Shown here: piece after piece, positions 1-5,393 of the stretch
Position numbering within the stretch: the stretch's first letter is position 1
Layout: each line of letters begins with the position of its first letter
Notes under the pieces: model-generated
Told to the model about the DNA's origin: nothing
The model's database searches: none
The model's input: only the letters and a program-made list of their open reading frames with translations
Program-made: the position numbers and the translations under genes
NCBI GenBank assembly: GCA_013812805.1
Contig: JACCSV010000049.1
Coordinates: 1-9,711 of the forward strand
DNA from: Sphingomonas sp.
GTDB lineage: Bacteria > Pseudomonadota > Alphaproteobacteria > Sphingomonadales > Sphingomonadaceae
Length of the DNA: 9,711 bases
Direction of reading: 5' to 3'

Positions 1-447
1 GCCCGCCGCCAGTTCAATGTCGGCACCCATGCACTCGAGCGCCCTGAGGTGGAGGTCGATCGGGCGGTCGCCGATCGCGCAGCCGCCTGGAAGACTGACG
101 GTCGCCTCGCCGGCGCGTGCCAGCATCGGACCAAGCACCAGGATCGACGCGCGCATCCGGCGCACCATGTCGTAGGGCGCCACCGTCGAGGCGATTTCGC
201 TCGCCTGGAGAGTCACCCGCCGCCCGAACTCGCCCTTTTTAACGCCGTCGACCATGGTCGAGACGCCGAGCTGGTTGAGCAGGTGGCCGAAGCTGTCGAC
301 GTCTGCCAACCGCGGTAAGTTGCCAAACGTCAGTTTCTCGTCGGTGAGAAGCGCGCATGGCAGCAGGGTCAGTGCCGCATTCTTGGCGCCGCTGATCGGA
401 ATCTTGCCTTCGAGGCGCTTGCCGCCCTTGATCCAGATGCTGTCCAC
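1..447 (-). CDS. murA: MurA, UDP-GlcNAc 1-carboxyvinyltransferase (N-terminal part)
   Basis: This is the 5' part (149 codons) of the gene for the first committed step of peptidoglycan synthesis, the transfer of enolpyruvate from PEP to UDP-GlcNAc in the cytoplasm. The window edge cuts off the rest; the family is about 420 residues long. Residues 18-25 (ISGAKNAA) carry the Lys22-Asn23 pair that binds substrate. The flexible catalytic loop is at about 120-133 (PGGCAIGDRPIDLH), with Cys123 matching Cys115 of E. coli, the residue targeted by fosfomycin. The start is a GTG at 447-445. An in-frame TAA lies four codons upstream (459-457) with no other start codon between, so the GTG is well determined, although no Shine-Dalgarno sequence is visible. 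It follows clpS on the same strand after a 145-bp gap containing a palindromic repeat, so it may be transcribed separately. Confidence 0.95.
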   Translation of the reverse strand, partial: MDSIWIKGGKRLEGKIPISGAKNAALTLLPCALLTDEKLTFGNLPRLADVDSFGHLLNQLGVSTMVDGVKKGEFGRRVTLQASEIASTVAPYDMVRRMRASILVLGPMLARAGEATVSLPGGCAIGDRPIDLHLRALECMGADIELAAG

Positions 448-500
448 CGCGGCGGTTTAGCGTGTGGCATGTTCAGCGCAAGGGAACCCCAATCCGTTCG

Positions 501-571
501 CCCTGAGCGTGTCGAAGGGCTGTCCTTAGCTTTCGGTCAGAGCGAAACACCGTCCTTCGACAGGCTCAGGA
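501..571. repeat. Intergenic palindromic repeat, CCTTCGACA/CTCAGG family
   Basis: The left arm at 501-519 (CCCTGAGCGTGTCGAAGGG) pairs with the right arm at 553-571 at 16 of 19 positions. A 33-nt spacer between them contains a smaller TTTCG..CGAAA hairpin (531-547). The element fills the gap between the clpS stop and the murA start. From general knowledge, sequences of this type are scattered between genes in many sphingomonad genomes. As RNA it would fold into a long stem in either direction, but there is no U-tract, so a role as transcription terminator or mRNA stabiliser is inference only. Confidence 0.8.
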
Positions 572-592
572 CTTCGGCTCGCTTATGCTCGC

Positions 593-946
593 CTACGCCT
601 TCTCCAGCGTGCATTGCAGCGGGTGCTGGTTCTCTCGGGCGAAGTCGATGACCTGGCTGACCTTGGTCTCGGCGACCTCGTAGGTGAAGACGCCGCAAAC
701 GGCGACTCCCTGCTGGTGGACCTGCAGCATCACCCGGGTCGCGTCCTCGATGCTCATGCTGAAGAATTGCTGCAGCACCAGGACGACGAACTCCATCGGC
801 GTATAATCGTCGTTGAGCATCAGCACTTTGTAGTTGGACGGCTTCTTGGTCTTGGCGCGGGTGCGGGTCGCAACGCCGGTCTCGATATCCTCGAGCCCGT
901 CGCCTCTGCCCGGGCCGTCGCCCATTGTTGTCACACGCCAATTCAT
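593..946 (-). CDS. clpS: ClpS, N-end-rule adaptor of the ClpAP protease
   Basis: This 117-aa adaptor delivers proteins with destabilising N-terminal residues to ClpA for degradation in the cytoplasm. After a disordered acidic, then basic N-terminal extension (residues 1-37) comes the conserved ClpS core. The N-degron pocket residues are present: NDDYTPMEF at 45-53, Val76-His77, and the GVFTYEVAETK block at about 85-95. The C-terminus HPLQCTLEKA is also canonical. The chosen ATG at 946 has AGGGG six bases upstream (953-957). A second ATG at 925 gives a 110-aa product closer to the 106 aa of E. coli ClpS but has no Shine-Dalgarno. No clpA is adjacent. The gene lies downstream of the phasin terminator on the same strand and probably has its own promoter, which I cannot place with confidence. 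Confidence 0.95.
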   Translation of the reverse strand: MNWRVTTMGDGPGRGDGLEDIETGVATRTRAKTKKPSNYKVLMLNDDYTPMEFVVLVLQQFFSMSIEDATRVMLQVHQQGVAVCGVFTYEVAETKVSQVIDFARENQHPLQCTLEKA

Positions 947-952
947 ACTCGG

Positions 953-957
953 CCCCT
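953..957 (-). promoter_or_regulatory. Shine-Dalgarno of clpS
   Basis: AGGGG on the minus strand lies six bases before the ATG at 946. It favours that start over the ATG at 925, which is preceded by GTGTGACAACA and has no ribosome binding site. Confidence 0.55.
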
Positions 958-1011
958 GAATATGGCAGCGCTGCCGATGGGGGCAAGGCGGCACGTGACT
1001 CGCGGACGCAT

Positions 1012-1045
1012 AAAAAAGGCGGCCGCCCTGGGGAGGGCGGCCGCC
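1012..1045 (-). terminator. Rho-independent terminator of the phasin gene
   Basis: On the minus-strand transcript, GGCGGCCGCCC (1045-1035) and GGGCGGCCGCC (1028-1018) form a perfect 11-bp GC stem with a six-base loop, followed at once by six U residues (1017-1012). It starts 26 bp after the phasin stop codon and should separate phasin transcription from clpS. Confidence 0.92.
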
Positions 1046-1071
1046 GGCATGCCTGACGGGGAGGGGAGGTG

Positions 1072-1818
1072 TCAGGCGATGATGTCGTTGAAGCGCTCGA
1101 CGTTGCGGGTCGCGCGGTTCGAGATCGGCTGGAAGCTTTCGCCAACCAGCTTGACCATCGATTCGGTCATCGTCGAGCTTTCCGAGACGAAGCGGTCGAA
1201 GGCGCCGCGGACGAACTCGGCCTGCAGCTGCAGGAGGTCGGACGGGCTCTTGGCTTCGGACATCGAACGGACCGTCTCGGCAGTGCGCTCGACGTTGTCG
1301 CGGTTCTTGGCGAGCGCCTTCTGGGCGATCGATTGGACGCCGCTGGCGGCAATGCGGCTGGCTTCGACGACGGCGTCGACGTTGCCCCGTGCGACGTCAG
1401 CGAACTCTTCAGCGGCCTTGCGCGAACGCTTGGCGGCTTCTTCGCTGCGGCTGGTGGTATCGTTGACCAGCTTCTCGAAGCCGGCAGCAACCGGGAACGA
1501 GTTGAAACCGGCAAAAGCGTTGGGCTGGAAATTCATCTCGGTCGTCCTCTCGGTGCTGGTGGTGCGGCCATTACCAGCGCTGCGAGTGGCGCGAGCCTTG
1601 CCGCGGGCGGTGCTGGCCTTGCTGGCCTTGCGGGTGGTGCTTGCCTTGCGGGTCGTGCTCGCCTTGCGCTTGGTGGCGCGAGCCGGCTTGGCAGCCTTGC
1701 GTGCCTCACGGGTGGTCGCCCGGGCGGCCGCGCGAGCGGCCTTGGCAACGGTTTGCGTCTGCGCCTCGACGGCCTTGGTGGCGGTTTCCGCCGGGGTATC
1801 CTGGGTTTCGGTAGCCAT
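1072..1818 (-). CDS. phaP: Phasin with N-terminal histone-like basic tail
   Basis: This 248-aa protein is predicted to coat polyhydroxyalkanoate granules. Residues 1-24 are polar. Residues 25-90 form a low-complexity Lys/Arg/Ala/Ser/Thr-rich segment resembling histone H1 or AlgP-type tails, with the hexapeptide KASTTR repeated exactly at 52-57 and 58-63. Residues 95-248 look like a Phasin_2 domain: amphipathic helices with the typical segment LLQLQAEFVRGAFDRF (195-210) and no membrane segment. Pseudomonas PhaF combines a phasin with a basic DNA-binding tail, but there the tail is C-terminal; here the order is reversed. The start at 1818 is set by AGGAG eight bases upstream and by the promoter at 1844-1872; an in-frame ATG at 1887 lies upstream of that promoter and is rejected. 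The gene is monocistronic, ending at a strong terminator. A complete phaC in the same window supports the role. DNA binding by the tail is inferred. Confidence 0.9.
   Translation of the reverse strand: MATETQDTPAETATKAVEAQTQTVAKAARAAARATTREARKAAKPARATKRKASTTRKASTTRKASKASTARGKARATRSAGNGRTTSTERTTEMNFQPNAFAGFNSFPVAAGFEKLVNDTTSRSEEAAKRSRKAAEEFADVARGNVDAVVEASRIAASGVQSIAQKALAKNRDNVERTAETVRSMSEAKSPSDLLQLQAEFVRGAFDRFVSESSTMTESMVKLVGESFQPISNRATRNVERFNDIIA
1630..1665 (-). repeat. Two 18-bp tandem units inside the phasin gene (KASTTR x2)
   Basis: Codons 52-63 of the phasin encode KASTTR twice in succession, followed by a degenerate continuation (KASKAS, 64-69). The DNA units differ at third codon positions. 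The repeat lies in the basic tail, where expansion or contraction of units is common in related low-complexity tails. Confidence 0.75.
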
Positions 1819-1826
1819 GATCAAAT

Positions 1827-1831
1827 CTCCT
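1827..1831 (-). promoter_or_regulatory. Shine-Dalgarno of the phasin gene
   Basis: A canonical AGGAG on the minus strand lies eight bases before the ATG at 1818. It is the strongest ribosome binding site in the window and settles the start codon. Confidence 0.85.
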
Positions 1832-1834
1832 GTT

Positions 1835-1859
1835 GTGCAATGCAATATATATGTTGCAC
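1835..1859. promoter_or_regulatory. TGCA-rich dyad over the phasin -10, candidate PhaR operator
   Basis: A perfect 6-bp inverted repeat, GTGCAA (1835-1840) and TTGCAC (1854-1859), is separated by 13 bp and brackets the -10 hexamer at 1844-1849. TGCA tetramers occur at 1836, 1841, 1855 and 1883. PhaR repressors of PHA-storing bacteria are known to bind GC-A/T-GC type dyads at phasin promoters and to be released by nascent polymer. Assignment to PhaR here is inference, since no PhaR gene lies in the window and I compared no experimental site. Confidence 0.55.
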
Positions 1860-1872
1860 CGCACCATTTCAA
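1844..1872 (-). promoter_or_regulatory. Sigma-70-type promoter of the phasin gene
   Basis: On the minus strand, TTGAAA (1872-1867) and TATATT (1849-1844) are separated by exactly 17 bp. A start about seven bases after the -10 would give a leader of roughly 19 nt that still contains the AGGAG at 1827-1831. The AT-rich -10 stands out in this GC-rich sequence. Confidence 0.75.
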
Positions 1873-1938
1873 GGCTTTTTTGTGCACCGCAGCAAAGGCC
1901 TGCTTGACGAGGGGCGGGGCGGCATCGCAAGAGCGGTC

Positions 1939-2592
1939 ATGGACCAGCCCGTCGATCCCGCCACTCGACTGCGTCGCGGGCTGCTGATCGTCCTGTCCTC
2001 GCCTTCGGGCGCGGGCAAATCGACGCTATCGCGAATGCTTCTGCAAGACGACCCGCTGATCACCATTTCGGTGTCGGCGACGACCCGGCCGATCCGCCCC
2101 GGCGAGCGGCAGGACAAGGATTACCATTTCGTCGACGATGTAGAGTTCGACCGCCTGATTCGTGCCGGCGAGTTCGTCGAGTGGGCGCCGGTGTTCGGTC
2201 ACCGCTACGGAACGCCCAAGGCACCCGTGAAAGCGGCGCTTAAGGCGGGGCGCGACATCCTGTTCGATATCGACTGGCAGGGCACCCAGCAGCTTCATGC
2301 GGAGATGGGCGAGGACCTGGTTCGAATCTTCCTGCTACCGCCGTCGATGAGCGAGCTCCAGCATCGCCTCCAGACCCGCGGCACCGACACCGACACGGTG
2401 ATCGCGGACCGGATGGGCCGCGCCGAGAGCGAGATCAGCCACTGGGCGGAATATGATTATGTGCTGATCAACACCGACGCGCAGCGCTGTCTCGAGGAGA
2501 TCCGGACCATCGTCGCCGCCGAGCGGCTAAGGCGCGCTCGCCAGATCGGCCTTGTCGCTTTCGTCCGCGACCTGATCGGCCCGCAGCACTAA
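1939..2592 (+). CDS. gmk: Guanylate kinase
   Basis: This 217-aa enzyme phosphorylates GMP to GDP with ATP in the cytoplasm and is essential for nucleotide supply. The P-loop is at 20-29 (SSPSGAGKST). The GMP-binding region follows at 46-56 (SATTRPIRPGE), with YHF at 62-64, RYGT at 89-92 and DIDWQG at 110-115. The lid and C-terminal helices, including RG at 147-148 and the DRMGRAESE stretch (157-165), complete a normal-length protein. The ATG at 1939 begins just before the conserved RRGLLIVLSSPSG core and has only a weak AAGAG upstream. An in-frame GTG at 1882 would add 19 unconserved residues. It is the only plus-strand gene among minus-strand neighbours, divergent from the phasin gene. Its TAA overlaps the ATP12 stop codon on the other strand, so the two genes converge with no spacer. 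Confidence 0.96.
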   Translation: MDQPVDPATRLRRGLLIVLSSPSGAGKSTLSRMLLQDDPLITISVSATTRPIRPGERQDKDYHFVDDVEFDRLIRAGEFVEWAPVFGHRYGTPKAPVKAALKAGRDILFDIDWQGTQQLHAEMGEDLVRIFLLPPSMSELQHRLQTRGTDTDTVIADRMGRAESEISHWAEYDYVLINTDAQRCLEEIRTIVAAERLRRARQIGLVAFVRDLIGPQH

Positions 2593-3284
2593 CTCTCCAG
2601 CAGCTGCAGGAACGAAGCGGCGGCGAAGAAGTCGAGGCGGCGGTTGGCCAGACGCTCCTCGGCTTCCGAGTCCGATCCCCACTGCTGCAGCTGCCAGCGG
2701 TCATCGACGCTGACCGCCTCCCACGCCTCCGCGACCGTCACCGCGCCTTCAAGCACCGCCAGCGCCGCTACCAGCGAGCCGCCGATGGTGACCAGCGGCG
2801 ACAGCCCGGCGAGCTGGAACGGTTTGAGCGCCGCGACCGCGTGCGCGAGGTGCGCGGTCGTGGTACTCGGCTGCGCGACATGGACGATGCCGCAGGTAGT
2901 GCGAAAATCGACGTCGAAGCGCCGCCGCGCCCACTCCAGCAGCGGGTCCCAGGCTTGCTCCTGCGCGCTGACCAGCGCCCGCGGTCCTTCGGCCCGGTAA
3001 CAGGTAAGATCGCATTCCCCATATTCGGCCAGGCCATTGCCGAAAGCGGCGGGGTCCGGCGCGACCCGATCGACTGCCGCATTGGCCAGCCCGGTCAGCG
3101 GCATCGAGCGCGGTTCGAACTGCTCGGGCGCACCAGCCCATTCTTCGGCAATCGCTCGGGCAAGCGCTTCCGTAGGAACCACCAGCGGCGCCCGCGCCGG
3201 AGTCCGCAGCGGCTTGCCGTCGAGCTCGATGCCCCACGCGCCGTCGCCAGGGACCGCTTGCGCCGTCTTCCAGAACCGCCTCAT
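2589..3284 (-). CDS. ATP12 family F1-ATPase assembly chaperone
   Basis: This 231-aa protein is a homologue of mitochondrial Atp12, which holds the F1 alpha subunit until it pairs with beta during ATP synthase assembly. The N-terminus RRFWKTA (2-8) and the segment LDGKPLRTPARAPLVVPT (21-38) are typical. Further marks are IAEEW (45-49), the PLTGLANAAVDR motif (62-73), the ECDLTCYRA segment (90-98) and the near-C-terminal WGSDSEAEER box (202-211), which contains the acidic residues thought important in Atp12. Full length, no signal peptide. It is the last gene of a coupled block: its ATG comes one base after the TGA of the small membrane protein gene, with no separate ribosome binding site, so translation is probably coupled. 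The 3' end overlaps gmk by four bases on the opposite strand. Family assignment is confident; activity is inferred from the eukaryotic homologue. Confidence 0.92.
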   Translation of the reverse strand: MRRFWKTAQAVPGDGAWGIELDGKPLRTPARAPLVVPTEALARAIAEEWAGAPEQFEPRSMPLTGLANAAVDRVAPDPAAFGNGLAEYGECDLTCYRAEGPRALVSAQEQAWDPLLEWARRRFDVDFRTTCGIVHVAQPSTTTAHLAHAVAALKPFQLAGLSPLVTIGGSLVAALAVLEGAVTVAEAWEAVSVDDRWQLQQWGSDSEAEERLANRRLDFFAAASFLQLLES

Positions 3285-3285
3285 C

Positions 3286-3531
3286 TCAGCTGATCGGCCC
3301 CTGTTCGTCGGAGCTGTCGAGCCGCTGCCAATGCTTTTTCATCAGCTTGGGTGCGAACACCGCGTCGATGATGCCGAAGATGATGAGCAGGCTTCCGACC
3401 GCCGGCCAGCCGCCGGGGCGAAGCAGGTCGGAATAGAAGATAGCAACCCCGGCGAGGAAGGTCAGGAGGCCGAACAGCCGCGCCGCCATGAACAGGGCGA
3501 AGCGCTTCTTCCACACGGATTCGTCAACCAT
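3286..3531 (-). CDS. 81-aa membrane protein with two transmembrane segments
   Basis: I do not recognise a family. The protein has a short N-terminus (MVDESVWKKR), a first hydrophobic helix at about 11-33, a Pro-Gly-rich turn (RPGGWP, 38-43), a second helix at about 44-62 and a charged C-terminal tail (KLMKKHWQRLDSSDEQ). The positive residues before helix 1 and after helix 2 predict both ends in the cytoplasm. The ATG at 3531 has GGAG seven bases upstream (3539-3542). The gene overlaps the HAD phosphatase stop by eight bases and is one base from the ATP12 start, so all three should be made from one message. Being coupled to an F1 assembly chaperone makes a role near ATP synthase or the inner membrane conceivable, but nothing in the sequence proves it. 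Confidence 0.85.
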   Translation of the reverse strand: MVDESVWKKRFALFMAARLFGLLTFLAGVAIFYSDLLRPGGWPAVGSLLIIFGIIDAVFAPKLMKKHWQRLDSSDEQGPIS

Positions 3532-4198
3532 CGACCCGCTCCATTGCCGAAGCCGCCAGCGCTTCAACTTCCGCCGGAGCGTGCGCAACCGCGAACGCGC
3601 CGGCCGCGAGCAACTCGTGAGGCTCGTGATAACCCCAGGCCGCCCCAATCCCCGCGGCGTCGGCGCTTTTCGCCATCCCCATGTCGAAAACGGTGTCGCC
3701 GATAACGATGGTGGTTTCCGGCATTGCACCGGCTTCGGCGATCGCCGCCAGCGCCATTCCGGGGTCGGGCTTTGATGGGTGGCGGTCGCTGGTCTGCAGC
3801 GAAACGAACCGCGCGTGGATGCCGTGCGAACTGAGGCAGTGGCCAAGCCCGCGATCGGACTTGCCGGTGGCGACGGCGAGCAGCCAGCCGTCGGCCTCCA
3901 GCGCGTCGAGCAGGTCGAGGATGCCATCGAACAAGGGTTCTTCGACCCGCCCCTCGGTCCGGGCTCGAAGGAAGCAATTCTTGTAGGTGTCGGCGAGCTC
4001 GACATGCTCGCTCGGACTCGCCTCGGGCAGCAGAGCGGCCATCGCTTCGGTCAGGCTGAGCCCAATCACGCGCCGACAATCGGCAGCGGGCGGCAGCTGC
4101 ACCGCGTGCATTGCGAAGGCCTCGGCAAGCGCGCGGTAGATGGTCGCGACGCTGTCGACGAGGGTGCCGTCGCAGTCGAAGATCGCGAGCTTGTTCAC
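3524..4198 (-). CDS. HAD-superfamily phosphatase, phosphoglycolate phosphatase-like
   Basis: This 224-aa cytoplasmic hydrolase has all four HAD motifs. Motif I is DCDGTLVD (8-15), with nucleophile Asp8 and acid/base Asp10. Motif II is Thr111 in VATGKS, motif III Lys143 in SKPDP, and motif IV is GDTVFD (167-172), with the Mg-binding aspartates. A helical C1 cap lies between motifs I and II at about 16-90, as in Gph, PGM and pyrophosphatase-like members. The substrate cannot be read from the sequence; phosphoglycolate is the usual annotation guess. The GTG start at 4198 overlaps the TGA of the pseudouridine synthase gene (GTGA), a classic coupled junction without its own ribosome binding site. 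Its own stop overlaps the next gene by eight bases. Confidence 0.92.
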   Translation of the reverse strand: MNKLAIFDCDGTLVDSVATIYRALAEAFAMHAVQLPPAADCRRVIGLSLTEAMAALLPEASPSEHVELADTYKNCFLRARTEGRVEEPLFDGILDLLDALEADGWLLAVATGKSDRGLGHCLSSHGIHARFVSLQTSDRHPSKPDPGMALAAIAEAGAMPETTIVIGDTVFDMGMAKSADAAGIGAAWGYHEPHELLAAGAFAVAHAPAEVEALAASAMERVDG

Positions 4199-5301
4199 CG
4201 GCGCTTGGGCTTTTCCGGACTCCCCCGAGCGCGCCGCTCGCCGCGACGTTCGCGCCGGCGGGTCTTGGCGGCGGCCGCCACTCGCCGCTCCTTGGCTTCC
4301 GGAGTGGACGACGGGGAGGGGCGGTCGAGCGGCATCATGTCGCCGGTCAGCCGCGAGAAGCCGAGCATCTCCAGGCTCTGCTCGAAATGTTCGGGCAAAT
4401 CTGCGGTTACGTCGATTACACCCTTGTCCGGCGCGTCGATCTTCAGGCGCCGGGCGTGAAGGTGCAGCTTGCGGCTGATGCCGCCGGTCAGCTGCGCGTC
4501 GACACCGCCATACTTGCCGTCGCCGACGATGGGGAAGCCGATCGCCGCCAAGTGAGCGCGCAGCTGGTGGGTGCGGCCGGTCAGCGGCTGCAGCTCGAGC
4601 CAGGCGGCGCGGTTGCCGGCGCGGTCGATCAGCCGCCAGCGGGTCTTCGCCGCGAGGCCGTTCTCCGGATCGACGTGCATCTTCTCGCCGCCGGTGCCGG
4701 GCTGCTTGGCCAACGGCAGGTCGATCTCGCCTTCCTCGCCCGGGGGCACGCCGATCACGAGCGCCCAATAGACCTTCTTGACGGTGCGGCCGGAAAAGGA
4801 TTTGGAGAAGAACGCCGCGGCGCGGGCCGACCGCGCGACCAGCAACACGCCCGACGTGTCCTTGTCGAGGCGGTGGACGAGCTTGGGCCGGTTGGCTTCA
4901 TCGTCTTCGAGGCCGCCGAGCAGCCGGTCGAGGTGGTTGTGGGTCTTGGTGCCGCCTTGGGTGGCGAGGCCCGGCGGCTTGTTCAGCACGAATCCGTGGG
5001 CACTCCGCTCGATGACGAGGTCGCGGACGAAGCGGGCTTCTTCGGCGCTAACCGGGTCGCGGCCCGGCTGCGGACGCGAGCTTGACACCGGCTGTGCTTC
5101 GGCCGGCGGGATTCGGATCTGCTGCCCGGCCTCGATGCGGTCGCCCGGCGCGGCGCGCTTGCCGTCGACTCTAAGCTGCCCGGTGCGCGCCCAGCGCGAG
5201 ACGGTGTTGAAGCTGATTTCGGCCTGATGCCGCTTGAACCAACGGTCGAGGCGGATGCCGTCGTCGTCGTCGGTAACGATATAGGTGCGCTCAGTGGTCA
5301 C
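4195..5301 (-). CDS. rluC: RluA-family 23S rRNA pseudouridine synthase, RluC-type
   Basis: This 368-aa enzyme converts specific uridines of 23S rRNA to pseudouridine. An S4 RNA-binding domain occupies about 14-70 (IRLDRWFKRH onward). The catalytic domain follows, with LNKPPGLATQGG at 106-117, the hallmark HRLDKDTSG at 143-151 containing catalytic Asp146, and TGRTHQLRAH at 241-250. The glycine pair after GLATQ and the S4 domain favour RluC over RluA, but the exact target uridines cannot be deduced. Residues 335-368 form an extra basic tail rich in Arg and Lys, longer than the E. coli protein and presumably RNA-contacting or disordered. The GTG at 5301 is the only reasonable start: an in-frame TGA lies at 5331-5329. 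The gene begins 26 bp from a hairpin repeat and leads the coupled block with the HAD phosphatase, membrane protein and ATP12. Confidence 0.93.
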   Translation of the reverse strand: MTTERTYIVTDDDDGIRLDRWFKRHQAEISFNTVSRWARTGQLRVDGKRAAPGDRIEAGQQIRIPPAEAQPVSSSRPQPGRDPVSAEEARFVRDLVIERSAHGFVLNKPPGLATQGGTKTHNHLDRLLGGLEDDEANRPKLVHRLDKDTSGVLLVARSARAAAFFSKSFSGRTVKKVYWALVIGVPPGEEGEIDLPLAKQPGTGGEKMHVDPENGLAAKTRWRLIDRAGNRAAWLELQPLTGRTHQLRAHLAAIGFPIVGDGKYGGVDAQLTGGISRKLHLHARRLKIDAPDKGVIDVTADLPEHFEQSLEMLGFSRLTGDMMPLDRPSPSSTPEAKERRVAAAAKTRRRERRGERRARGSPEKPKRR

Positions 5302-5326
5302 CCCGCCGCGCTTAACGGACCGGCTT

Positions 5327-5393
5327 CGTCATTGCGAGCAGAGCGAAGCAATGCAGCCGGATTGCCGCGTCGCTAGCGCTCCTCGCAATGACG
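5327..5393. repeat. Palindromic repeat, CGTCATTGCGAG family, complete copy
   Basis: Perfect 12-bp terminal inverted repeats, CGTCATTGCGAG (5327-5338) and CTCGCAATGACG (5382-5393), enclose a partly self-complementary centre that includes GCAAT..ATTGC pairs at 5348-5365. The whole 67-bp unit can fold into one long stem. The first 26 bp match the element at 9686-9711 at 24 positions, so it is a dispersed family. The unit overlaps the last codons of the 126-aa gene and fills most of the gap before the pseudouridine synthase gene. It could act as an attenuator or processing site in a shared message (inference). Confidence 0.88.

Noticed and set aside
964..975. 12-bp perfect palindrome GGCAGCGCTGCC upstream of clpS
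   Set aside because: It could be an operator, but such GC palindromes arise often by chance in this base composition and no partner site was seen.
1819..1887. Upstream ATG at 1887 for the phasin
   Set aside because: The extra 23 residues are encoded across the promoter and operator. The ATG at 1818 has an excellent Shine-Dalgarno.
1069..1938. Open plus-strand frame joined in frame to gmk, giving a 507-codon reading
   Set aside because: The upstream part is the antisense of the phasin gene, rich in Gly/Ala/Leu from GC-rich third positions. Homology to guanylate kinase begins only after 1939, and the phasin has its own promoter, ribosome binding site and terminator.
614..1987. Long plus-strand ORF of 457 codons opposite clpS and the phasin gene
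   Set aside because: It is antisense to two well-supported genes, has low-complexity Ala/Arg/Leu composition and no recognisable domain.
4111..5085. Plus-strand ORF of 324 codons opposite the pseudouridine synthase gene
   Set aside because: It is a shadow of a gene with a complete set of RluA-family motifs and no credible start or domain of its own. The same holds for the 8039-8482 and 8657-9352 ORFs opposite phaC.
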